From Candidatus Berkelbacteria bacterium (lineage in GTDB: Bacteria > Patescibacteriota > UBA1384 > XYA2-FULL-43-10 > CAINNR01), in assembly GCA_026397205.1 (NCBI GenBank), contig JAPLVH010000022.1:25686-59262 (forward strand): 33,577 nt of DNA, in the 5' to 3' direction. Of this stretch, positions 1 through 6,915 are shown piece after piece (the stretch's first letter is position 1; every line of letters begins with the position of its first letter). The notes below the pieces were generated by a model. That model made no database searches and had not been told where the DNA came from. It was given only the letters and a program-made list of their open reading frames with translations. The position numbers and the translations under genes are program-made.

Positions 1-87
1 AAATGCGTTCGACAAAATTTTTGACAAAACCTGGACGCCTTGTCCACCTTCACCGGCAAGTAAAATTTTAGTTATTTCAGCATTCAT
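1..87 (-). CDS. 2-oxoacid:ferredoxin oxidoreductase, gamma subunit (N-terminal part, cut by window edge)
   Basis: Too short for the ORF track. It starts at ATG 87 on the minus strand and is open to base 1 (29 codons seen). The peptide carries GEGGQGVQ, the glycine-rich GGQGV signature at the N-terminus of gamma subunits of pyruvate/2-oxoglutarate:ferredoxin oxidoreductases. It follows the beta and alpha subunit genes in the same direction (order alpha, beta, gamma), which supports the call. In this enzyme family gamma helps bind CoA and complete the complex that oxidises 2-oxoacids to acyl-CoA with ferredoxin as electron acceptor. Substrate specificity cannot be read from this fragment. Confidence 0.85.
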   Translation of the reverse strand, partial: MNAEITKILLAGEGGQGVQVLSKILSNAF

Positions 88-97
88 AAATTATCCA

Positions 98-208
98 AAA
101 CAAATTAAGAATTAAGATCTCAGAGTTAAGAATCTAATTTAGAATTAAGAATTGATTATCAACCGAAACTTCCATAATTCTTAATTCTGCATTCTTAATT
201 CTTAATTA
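98..208 (-). repeat. Dispersed palindromic repeat family R2, copy a
   Basis: An AT-rich element of about 110 bp built from repeats of AATTAAGAATT and its complement, so it is an imperfect inverted repeat. Reverse-complemented it aligns along its length with copies at 3411-3517 and 31033-31147, including a shared interior (GGAAGTTT, GATAA, CAATTCTTAATTCTA) and the end CTGAGATCTTAATTCT. It overlaps the last codons and TAA stop of the beta-subunit gene. Confidence 0.8.
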
Positions 209-920
209 TTTCTCCTTCCGGATAAACTTTTTCCATCTTCTCTAGAAAATCAAAACTTTTTTTGGCGTTGGTTTTCCAGTTTGTCGGACAGATTGAAAGA
301 ATTTCAACGAAGGAGAAAGAGTTGTTTTTGATTTGATTCTCAATCGCGCGAGTTAAAATTTTTTCTAGCATTATTGGATTTGAAACACTGGCCCTAGCGA
401 TATAGGCCGAACTTTTGGCGATTTGCCGAACCAATTCCGGACCGTGGAATGGATCACCGAGAGTTTTGACATCTCGACCATCGGGCGTCGTCGTTGTAAT
501 TTCACCGGCCAAAGTTGTTGGTGCCGCTTGACCGCCGGTCATTGAGTAGTCGGTGTTGTTGATTAAAATTGCGCTGATTGGATTATTTCGATAAGCGGCG
601 TGCAAAAGCGATTGAAGACCGATGGCATAACCGCCACCGTCGCCCATCATCGCCAGAACAATTCGTTTATCCCGCGCCATCTTAAAACCAACCATCATCG
701 GGATTGATCGGCCATGGTGACCCTGAACTGTGTCAAAATTGAAATAATTCCAGGACAAAAGCGAGCAGCCGATATCAATTCCGAGTGTGACTTTTTTTTG
801 GATTTTCATTTCGTCAATGACAAAACCTAAATGCCGCAAAGCAATTGATTGGCCACAACCGGGACAGAACAAACTAGGTTTCGAATTTTGGTTAATGCAA
901 TTTGGAGTGATATTTTTCAT
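195..920 (-). CDS. 2-oxoacid:ferredoxin oxidoreductase, beta subunit (TPP-binding)
   Basis: A 241-residue thiamine-diphosphate-binding subunit. Near the N-terminus CPGCGQS is the conserved cysteine motif of PorB/KorB-type subunits. GDGGGYAIGLQ at about residues 94-104 is the GDG TPP/Mg2+ motif and is followed by the conserved NN pair (INNTDYSMTGGQ). The complex decarboxylates a 2-oxoacid such as pyruvate to acyl-CoA, reducing ferredoxin. It lies 161 bp downstream of the alpha subunit, with repeat R1a between them, and upstream of gamma. The stop codon and last residues (IIKN) fall in repeat R2a. With PduL and acetate kinase nearby, pyruvate is the likely substrate, but that is inference. Pyruvate and 2-oxoglutarate enzymes are hard to tell apart by eye. 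Confidence 0.9.
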   Translation of the reverse strand: MKNITPNCINQNSKPSLFCPGCGQSIALRHLGFVIDEMKIQKKVTLGIDIGCSLLSWNYFNFDTVQGHHGRSIPMMVGFKMARDKRIVLAMMGDGGGYAIGLQSLLHAAYRNNPISAILINNTDYSMTGGQAAPTTLAGEITTTTPDGRDVKTLGDPFHGPELVRQIAKSSAYIARASVSNPIMLEKILTRAIENQIKNNSFSFVEILSICPTNWKTNAKKSFDFLEKMEKVYPEGEIIKN

Positions 921-927
921 AAAAAAC

Positions 928-1087
928 TAAATTATTCTAATTGTTCTAATTGTTCTAATTATTCTAATTATTCCCTGCCCGCCGTTGCCGGCGATGGCAG
1001 GCGGGTAAAAAAGCATCAAATACCAATTTCCCTTTTAGACATTCGGAGTTGGGATTTTCTTAGGCAATTAGAATAATTAGGTTAATT
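928..1087. repeat. Dispersed repeat family R1, copy a, between alpha and beta subunit genes
   Basis: About 160 bp bounded by inverted AATTATTCTAATT / AATTAGAATAATT arms, with tandem TTCTAATTG units on the left. A GC-rich hairpin in the middle has CCTGCC and GGCAGG arms and ends GGCAGGCGGGTAAAAAA. The same architecture recurs at 9802-9956. The right end overlaps the stop codon of the minus-strand alpha gene, as copy b does with the PEGA gene. Confidence 0.8.
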
Positions 1088-2113
1088 AGAAATTAGATTT
1101 ACGATTTCCTCCGGTGTAAATCCTTCGGCCGGTTTGAAAACCGGGATAAGTTTAGCGGCAATTTCCGGGATTTTGTAGACGACAAGTCGGGAAAATTGTT
1201 CGAATGCCGACTCAAAGATAAAAATCTTTTTTGCTGATTTGATTGATTTTCTGATTGATCCGCAATCGAGCGGTCGCAAAGTGATCGGTCGAACTAATCC
1301 GATTTTATTTTTTCTCTCTCGAAGTTGGTCAACAGCGGTTTTTGCCGCCGCAGCAACGGAGCCGTGAGCAATGAAAATTGTTTCGGCACCGACAACTTTA
1401 TAACATTCACATTCGGCAACACGCGGAATCATATTTTTATAATCATCAATGTTTTTTCGCAAAACCTTGGCGAACTCCGGCTCCGAACCGTAGCAGTTGC
1501 GGATAAATGTCGGTTTTTTGGCCTCCTCTTTCAATATTTTTGTTGCCGGATAAGGTTTAAGCGGGCGGGAAAGTTCAGAGGAAATGCGCGATTTCCCAAG
1601 ATAGCCGTCGGACAGAAGAATCGTTGGGAACCGGTAGCGCCAGGCGGTGGAGAAAATTTTTGCCGACAGCGAATAGCATTCGGCAACAGAGGAGGCAGAG
1701 TAGACGATCCGCAGGCCGTCACCGTTGCCGCCAAGCGCCGCTAAATTTACCTCCTGCTGCGAATAAATGACCGTGCCGGTTGACGGACCGCCGCGCTGGC
1801 CGATGATGGCGACAAAGGGCAATCGTTCATTTTCTGCCATCGAAATCGGATCTTGCATCAGAACATGGCCGATACCGGCGGTGGCGGTGAAGGCCTTTTT
1901 GCCAGCGAGTATCGCGCCGATAACAGCAAATCCGGCCGAAGTTTCGTCTTCGGTTTGGAGATATTTCAGATTTCGGTCTGTTTGTGCCGACTTTATCCAG
2001 CCCTCCAAAATTTCAGTTGTCGGAGTAATCGGGTAGCCAAAAAACATTTCGGCGCCGGCATCAACCGCGCCTAGAACAACAGCTTCGTTTCCGGTTAGAA
2101 ATTTTTTTGTCAT
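1082..2113 (-). CDS. 2-oxoacid:ferredoxin oxidoreductase, alpha subunit
   Basis: A 343-residue alpha subunit. The N-terminus has the FFGYPITPTTEI motif (YPITP) typical of PorA/KorA-type subunits. It is followed by TEDETSAGFAVIGA and a segment with GQRGGPSTGT, both conserved in the pyrimidine-binding/domain II region. The C-terminal part (IFIAHGSVAAAA, RPITLRPLD) is the usual transketolase C-terminal-like domain. It is the first gene of a minus-strand run alpha-beta-gamma. Reduced ferredoxin made here needs an outlet such as a hydrogenase, which is not in the window. The length is normal for alpha subunits that lack the fused gamma domain. The 3' end runs into repeat R1a. Confidence 0.9.
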   Translation of the reverse strand: MTKKFLTGNEAVVLGAVDAGAEMFFGYPITPTTEILEGWIKSAQTDRNLKYLQTEDETSAGFAVIGAILAGKKAFTATAGIGHVLMQDPISMAENERLPFVAIIGQRGGPSTGTVIYSQQEVNLAALGGNGDGLRIVYSASSVAECYSLSAKIFSTAWRYRFPTILLSDGYLGKSRISSELSRPLKPYPATKILKEEAKKPTFIRNCYGSEPEFAKVLRKNIDDYKNMIPRVAECECYKVVGAETIFIAHGSVAAAAKTAVDQLRERKNKIGLVRPITLRPLDCGSIRKSIKSAKKIFIFESAFEQFSRLVVYKIPEIAAKLIPVFKPAEGFTPEEIVNLISN

Positions 2114-2159
2114 TGACTTTATTATATCAAGAAAAGCACTAATTTCGAAACTCTATGCT

Positions 2160-2335
2160 CTAAATAAGCTCAAAAACCAAAGCTCCCCACAGGGTCAGCT
2201 AAAGCTAGAAAATATCAAATGAATGTCAAAATCAAAATGTCAAATTTAGAATTTAATCATTTGGTTTTTCATTTGAAATTTGGATTTTAGATTTTGGATT
2301 TATTTGTTTAGAATTTAGAACTTAGAATTTAGGGT
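2160..2335. repeat. Repeat-rich intergenic region, family R4 copy a
   Basis: A non-coding stretch of about 220 bp between ackA and the alpha subunit. It contains CCCCACAGGGTCAGCTAAAGC, which also occurs (inverted, two or three changes) at 13262-13285. It also has an AT-rich part with AATTTAGAATTTA and TAGAATTTAGGGTTTAG that resembles 30112-30245. No open reading frame or clear promoter was seen. Confidence 0.55.
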
Positions 2336-3403
2336 TTAGATTTGTGTCAGTTTCCTGGCAATAGCCAACTCCTCATCCGGTTTAACAACCGCAATTTTGA
2401 AATTTAGAAAATCAAGATTTTTACAAATTTTCCGCCGGATTACCGCTGAACCAAAACCAATTTCGCCGGAAAAAGCAACGGTGTCAACACCGCCAAGTGC
2501 GGCGGCGTAAGCGCCGATATATTTTGAAATTCGATAGCAAAAAATTTCAATTGCCAATTTCGCATCGTCGGGATTAGCGTTTTTCGCCGAACGATCGTTG
2601 GCAATTTTGAAATTAAGGTCCTCGATTTTTTCGTTTGCCAGAGAAAGAAGTGTCAGCATTGCACCGGAAGTTTCCGAGAGACCGGCAAGGCCGGAGTTAT
2701 TCTCAATCAAATCCCGAGTTTTTTTGCTGCCGATTTTCTCGACCAGATACAAAATGACGCCGGGATCAATGTCGCCGCTACGAGTTTGCATTGGCAGACC
2801 CTCAAGAGTTGTAAAGCCCATCGAGGTGTCAATCGGTCTGCCACAGTCAATTGCCGCCAGTGAACAACCGGCTCCTAAATGAACGGAGATCAATTTTTTA
2901 TTTCGAATCGGGTCAACTTGGTCCAGAATCCAGCCATGAGAAATTCCATGAAAGCCGAATCTTTTTATACCGAATTCGGCGGCAATTTTTTTTCCGATCG
3001 GATAAATTTTAGCACGCTCCGGCAAGTTAGAAAAAAAAGCGCTGTCGAAAAAAGCAAAGTGCTGTGCAAAAGGGATTTTGTCGAGGAGAAATCTGATAAC
3101 TTTTTCTGCTTGTGGATTGTGGTGCGGTGCTAGTTCGGCGAATTTCCTGATGATTTGAATTGTTGGTAGCGTTATTGGCATCATGTCTTTGCCCTGATCA
3201 CCACCGTGGACAACTCGATAACCAACCTTAGTAATTTCGGGAATTTTATTTTTTATTTCTGGCAGGAGAAGATTCATCGCTTGATCGTGGTTGCGGATTT
3301 TTTCACCAATACCAGAAAATCTGCCGGAAGAAATCACCTCCAGATTTTGGTCAAACAACGAATATTTTAAGGACGACGAACCGGGGTTGATGACTAAAAT
3401 CAT
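2336..3403 (-). CDS. ackA: Acetate kinase
   Basis: A 355-residue ASKHA-fold kinase that makes ATP and acetate from acetyl phosphate and ADP. The N-terminal VINPGSSSLKYSLF is the acetate kinase signature 1 with its conserved Asn. YRVVHGGD is the next substrate-site motif, FGFHGISHGW the conserved FHG.SH motif, and VHLGAGCSLAAI the phosphate loop. It continues with the TRSGDIDPG motif. The usual late GGIGEN motif appears as FSGEIGFGS. It is somewhat shorter than the roughly 400-residue family norm, with the loss spread through the C-terminal half. It lies next to the pduL-like gene, so together they would form the acetyl-CoA to acetate branch fed by the oxidoreductase. Repeat R2b separates it from pduL. 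Confidence 0.93.
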   Translation of the reverse strand: MILVINPGSSSLKYSLFDQNLEVISSGRFSGIGEKIRNHDQAMNLLLPEIKNKIPEITKVGYRVVHGGDQGKDMMPITLPTIQIIRKFAELAPHHNPQAEKVIRFLLDKIPFAQHFAFFDSAFFSNLPERAKIYPIGKKIAAEFGIKRFGFHGISHGWILDQVDPIRNKKLISVHLGAGCSLAAIDCGRPIDTSMGFTTLEGLPMQTRSGDIDPGVILYLVEKIGSKKTRDLIENNSGLAGLSETSGAMLTLLSLANEKIEDLNFKIANDRSAKNANPDDAKLAIEIFCYRISKYIGAYAAALGGVDTVAFSGEIGFGSAVIRRKICKNLDFLNFKIAVVKPDEELAIARKLTQI

Positions 3404-3410
3404 AAAACTG

Positions 3411-3517
3411 AATTATGAATTAAGAATGCAGAATTAAGAATTACAGAAGGGAATTTATTTGGGGAAATTCACAATTCTTAACCAGGTTCTAAATTCTGAG
3501 ATCTTAATTCTCAATTA
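3411..3517 (+). repeat. Dispersed palindromic repeat family R2, copy b
   Basis: It begins GAATTAAGAATGCAGAATT and ends CTGAGATCTTAATTCT, the same order of sub-blocks as R2c (31033-31147) and the reverse complement of R2a. It supplies the last residues (IIEN) and stop codon of the pduL-like gene on the minus strand. Confidence 0.8.
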
Positions 3518-4018
3518 TTTTTCCAATATCGCCTTCGTTTGCACCGGCGGCATTGCCTTCGTCGGTGTCAAGGTGAAGTCGGAGACAGAAATTCTTATCA
3601 ATTTTAACCACAGTGTCGGCAAAAATTACTTCTCCGCGCGAACTTTTAATCCTAACTTTTTCCAGCCGATCTTCGGATAAATTAAACTCTTTGGCTTCCG
3701 CCCTAGAGGCGTGAATATGACGTTTGGCGATTATCGCTGCGCAGCGACTAATTTCCCCAGAGTTGCCGACAATTTTAATTACGCTGCAACCCGATAACGA
3801 GCTAGATTCATAAGGCGCGGAAATACCAATAGTCCGGCAGTCGGTGGCTGAAAGTTCAACTTGGGTTTCCTCCCGAAAAGGGGAAAGGAATCTGGCCTCA
3901 CGCTCGGCGGTCGGCCCGAGACTTTCTTATATTCTTCACCGGCGAACAAAAAATCATAATCGGTTTTTGACAGATGAATGTGGCGAGCGGAAATTTCAAT
4001 AATAATTTTATTTCCCAT
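3504..4018 (-). pseudogene. pduL: PduL-type phosphate acyltransferase, disrupted by a small deletion and frameshift
   Basis: Frame 1 from ATG 4018 gives MGNKIIIEISARHIHLS, the N-terminal PduL signature with its HIH zinc ligands, and runs to about GEEYKKV. After that the homologous reading continues in another frame: SLGPTAEREARFLSPFREET, then QVELSATDCRTIGI, AKRHIHAS (second His motif) and LHLDTDEGNAAG, ending in IIEN and a stop at 3504-3506. The family normally has about 20 more residues (a Q-P-G-rich stretch) between these two parts, so a short out-of-frame deletion at about 3910-3930 explains both the gap and the shift. The total is 515 bp, not a multiple of three. The ORF track shows only the first half plus an out-of-frame tail. 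Intact PduL converts acyl-CoA and phosphate to acyl phosphate, the missing link between the oxidoreductase and acetate kinase. Sequencing or assembly error cannot be excluded. Confidence 0.8.
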
Positions 4019-4020
4019 AA

Positions 4021-5130
4021 TTATTTAATTAAAGATTCACCGGTCATCGCCGTCGGTTTTTCTATTTTCAAAATATCAAGAATTGTCGGCGCAATATCAG
4101 CAACCGTTCCTTTTGATTTTATCACAGACGGGACAAAGTTGGAAACTTTTTTTTGAAATTTTTCACCGGCAATTACAAACGGAATAAAGTTTTTCCGCTT
4201 GGAATTTTCAATCATTTGCTCGCCGCCGCCGATTGCCGCAGTAATAATTAGGACTCCGGAATTTTTTAGAACCGCGGTAAATATTTTTGCTAAACTTTGA
4301 TCAATTTTTTTGATTGCCTTGACTACTTGACCAAACGACTCAGTTTCCACTGCCTGTCTCAAGTCGGAAATATTGGCTCTGACAAAGACATATTTTTTTG
4401 AATTAACGGCATCAGTAATTTTCGCCTCAACATTGACCAGTGACGAATTCGAAATTAAAAATTGGTTTAGATTATTTTCAGCAATCACTTCGTTCAAAAT
4501 CGAAGTCGGATTTTCATCGGGAAAAATCGTCAGGATATTTTTTTCTATCGCCGGTGGAAATCGAAATGGCAGAAGCGAGGCAAAAACTGAGATTTTTTTA
4601 AATATCTTGCCGTCGGATAAAATTCTTAGCGCCAGATTTTGAAGACAAACGTTGCCAAAATTTAAAATCAAAACACCATCATTATTTTCAATTTCCAAAT
4701 TCAATTCGCTTGAAATGCTAATTTTTTCATCAGCAATTCCGCTTGATCCTGCCAATTTTTTGATTGCCGATATTGTGTTGTTGGATAATTTATCTTTAGT
4801 GTCGGCAAAAATCAAAAGGCGTGAGTTAAGAGTTGAAATTTTCTTAATAATTTTTTCAAGACACGGATTTTTTTCAAAACTGTTTTCAAAAAGCATAGCG
4901 GCAATTTTCTCTTTTTCCGGCAAAATAATTCGACCGGATTCGAGTGACGCTTGGTTTGATTTCGCAGTCGCGTTTTTTAGCGACTCCAAAATCTGAAAAA
5001 AGAAATTTTGACAGAGTAAATTAAAAACCTCCGGATTTGCACTGTGAATTGCATTGCCGGCAAAATTCTGGCTATAACCCCAGCTGTCAATTGTTAAAAA
5101 TACGATTGGATTTATTTCTAATTTGGTCAT
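4021..5130 (-). CDS. Degenerate paralogue of phosphoglycerate mutase (alkaline phosphatase fold, catalytic motifs lost)
   Basis: 369 residues. Start and end mirror the upstream GpmI: FLTIDSWGYSQNFAGNAIHS matches IILDGWGIGPVWGGNAISS, and DIAPTILDILKIEKPTAMTG matches NIAPTILEIMKIEKPEEMTA. The core motifs are gone. There is no NSETGH serine motif, the DMVGH metal motif is replaced by DLRQAVE, and ITADHGNAEEM has become ITAAIGGGEQM. About 170 residues are missing, chiefly from the phosphotransferase half. The start is six bases after the gpmI stop, so the two are co-transcribed. I infer a non-catalytic binding or structural role, or slow decay. The open frame with no stops over 1.1 kb argues for retained function. 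Only two bases separate it from the pduL-like gene. Confidence 0.8.
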   Translation of the reverse strand: MTKLEINPIVFLTIDSWGYSQNFAGNAIHSANPEVFNLLCQNFFFQILESLKNATAKSNQASLESGRIILPEKEKIAAMLFENSFEKNPCLEKIIKKISTLNSRLLIFADTKDKLSNNTISAIKKLAGSSGIADEKISISSELNLEIENNDGVLILNFGNVCLQNLALRILSDGKIFKKISVFASLLPFRFPPAIEKNILTIFPDENPTSILNEVIAENNLNQFLISNSSLVNVEAKITDAVNSKKYVFVRANISDLRQAVETESFGQVVKAIKKIDQSLAKIFTAVLKNSGVLIITAAIGGGEQMIENSKRKNFIPFVIAGEKFQKKVSNFVPSVIKSKGTVADIAPTILDILKIEKPTAMTGESLIK

Positions 5131-5136
5131 ATTGGG

Positions 5137-6762
5137 TTAATTATTATTTTGAATTGAAATTGACGAGTCGTTGCTGACGATTTTCCGCAGATTACTGCCG
5201 ACAATTCCCGACCGACCGGCGATTAGCGATGCGGCTGTCATTTCCTCCGGTTTTTCGATTTTCATAATTTCCAAAATCGTCGGCGCAATATTGCAAAGCG
5301 CGCCGTTAAATTTCAATTGGATCCCTAGAAAGTGAATATCTTTCGAGACGATCACAAACGGAACCGGATTTGCGGTGTGCTCGGTTTGCGGTTTGCCGGT
5401 CGCCGGGTTGATCATCTCCTCGGCATTTCCGTGGTCGGCGGTGATTATTGTCAGATAATTTTTTGCCGAAAGCGCAACAATTAATCGGCCGAGACATTGA
5501 TCAACTGACTCAACTGCCTGGACGGCGGCGGAAAAATTTCCGCAGTGTCCGACCATGTCGGCATTGGCGTAATTTATAACCAGAAAATCAAAATTATAAT
5601 TCAGAGCGGCGATCGTTTTGCTGGTCAATTCCATTGCGCTCATTTCCGGCGTCAAGTCGTAAGTCAAGACCTTCGGCGACGGCTGCAAAATTTGCTTCTC
5701 GCCGGCAAACGGTTTCAAATTTCCGCCGTCAAAAAAATAGGTGACATGGGCGAATTTTTCCGTTTCGGCGCTGTGGTATTGAGTTAAATTATTTTGGCTT
5801 AAAACTTCAGCCAGCGAATTTTTGATTATCACCGGTTCAAAGGCCTGGATGCCGAGCGGATTCGGATCACGGGTGACAAAAGTCAAAAAATATAAATTTT
5901 TCAGAATTTTTCGGTCCGGCATTTGCTTTATTGGACCGCCGACAAACGCCTGCGAGATCTGTTTTGCTCGGTCGGGACGAAAATTGAAAAAGATGACGGC
6001 ATCATTGTCATCAATAGTCACTTTCTCACCACCCTCCGGAATGATAGTTTGCGGCTCGATAAATTCGTCATTAATATTTTTAAGATAACAGCGAGAAATT
6101 GCCTCGCGAACGGTTTTTGAAACTTCCGCTTCGCCCTTGGTCAGCGAGTTGTAAGCCCGCGAAGTTCGGCCCCAATTTTTATCTCGGTCCATGGCAAAAA
6201 AGCGACCGCAGATACTGTTAATCTGGCCGATACCGATTCTTTTCGTCTCCGCCGTTATCTTTTCAAAAATTGACAAAGCCGAGGTTGGATCGGAATCGCG
6301 GCCATCGGTGAATAGATCAAGACAGACCCTAGCTATTCCGTTTTGTTTCGCCATCTGTAAAAGTTTATAGAGGTGATTCAGACATGAGTGGACGATACCG
6401 TTGCCAGCGAGACCAATGATGTGCAAACGCGAATTATTTTTCTTCACATGTTCAAAAGCGGCGAGAATTTTTTCGTTCTTGAAAAACTCGCCATTTTCAA
6501 TTTGACGATTAATATAGGGCAAGTCCTGCGGCACGACTCGACCGGCGCCGATGTTTAGGTGTCCGGTCTCGGAATTTCCACCGGTGCCAGCAGGAAGTCC
6601 GACCGCTTCGCCTGAAGCCAGAAGCTCGGTTTTGGGAAAAGTTCGCCACCAAAAATCAAAGTTCGGTTTTTTAGCGCTAGAGATCGCATTTCCACCCCAA
6701 ACCGGGCCAATTCCCCAGCCATCCAAAATAATAAGCGCAACTTTTTGTCTTGTCTCGTTCAA
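5137..6762 (-). CDS. gpmI: 2,3-bisphosphoglycerate-independent phosphoglycerate mutase
   Basis: 541 residues. It interconverts 3- and 2-phosphoglycerate in glycolysis using two Mn2+ ions and a phosphoserine. LIILDGWG has metal ligand Asp14, and GGNSETGH holds the catalytic Ser64. DGRDSDPTS and the MDRDKNWGR motif are substrate-site blocks, and ANADMVGH and TADHGNAEEM carry the late metal ligands. All are intact, unlike in the downstream paralogue. The start is TTG at 6762: GGAGGG lies three bases upstream, and no ATG exists near the conserved N-terminus. A promoter-like TTCCAT-N17-TATAAT lies at 6797-6825. It heads a minus-strand run gpmI, paralogue, pduL. A short extra tail follows the family's usual end. 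Confidence 0.95.
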   Translation of the reverse strand: MNETRQKVALIILDGWGIGPVWGGNAISSAKKPNFDFWWRTFPKTELLASGEAVGLPAGTGGNSETGHLNIGAGRVVPQDLPYINRQIENGEFFKNEKILAAFEHVKKNNSRLHIIGLAGNGIVHSCLNHLYKLLQMAKQNGIARVCLDLFTDGRDSDPTSALSIFEKITAETKRIGIGQINSICGRFFAMDRDKNWGRTSRAYNSLTKGEAEVSKTVREAISRCYLKNINDEFIEPQTIIPEGGEKVTIDDNDAVIFFNFRPDRAKQISQAFVGGPIKQMPDRKILKNLYFLTFVTRDPNPLGIQAFEPVIIKNSLAEVLSQNNLTQYHSAETEKFAHVTYFFDGGNLKPFAGEKQILQPSPKVLTYDLTPEMSAMELTSKTIAALNYNFDFLVINYANADMVGHCGNFSAAVQAVESVDQCLGRLIVALSAKNYLTIITADHGNAEEMINPATGKPQTEHTANPVPFVIVSKDIHFLGIQLKFNGALCNIAPTILEIMKIEKPEEMTAASLIAGRSGIVGSNLRKIVSNDSSISIQNNN

Positions 6763-6796
6763 AATCCCTCCGAATTAATGAGTCGCTTCACTTACT

Positions 6797-6825
6797 ATTA
6801 TATAGTATCTATCTACGATATGGAA
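6797..6825 (-). promoter_or_regulatory. Putative sigma70-type promoter of gpmI
   Basis: On the minus strand TTCCAT, a 17-base spacer and a perfect TATAAT precede gpmI by about 35 bases. The -35 end touches the 45-bp palindrome next to it. Confidence 0.5.
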
Positions 6826-6869
6826 TCCAACCTGCTCTGCCACCTCCGAGGTGGCAGAGCAGGTTGGAT
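6825..6869. repeat. 45-bp near-perfect palindrome
   Basis: Two 22-base arms (from ATCCAACCTGCTCTGCC to its reverse complement) separated by a single C. It lies between the terminator of the M23 peptidase gene and the gpmI promoter. There is no T-run on either side, so it is not itself a typical terminator. It may be a mobile palindromic repeat or a strong bidirectional hairpin. Confidence 0.85.
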
Positions 6870-6872
6870 AAT

Positions 6873-6899
6873 AAAAAAACTCCGACCCGAAGGTCAGAG
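6873..6899 (-). terminator. Rho-independent terminator of the M23 peptidase gene
   Basis: Read on the minus strand: CTCTGACC, loop TTCG, GGTCGGAG, then seven T. This is an eight-pair stem with one G-U pair and a stable UUCG tetraloop, 17 bases past the stop codon. Confidence 0.9.
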
Positions 6900-6915
6900 C
6901 TTGAATATAAAATCG

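Noticed and set aside
849-1076. Plus-strand 75-residue ORF
   Set aside because: It covers the start of the beta-subunit gene in antisense and repeat R1a (NCSNCSNYSNYS is the tandem TTCTAATTG unit).
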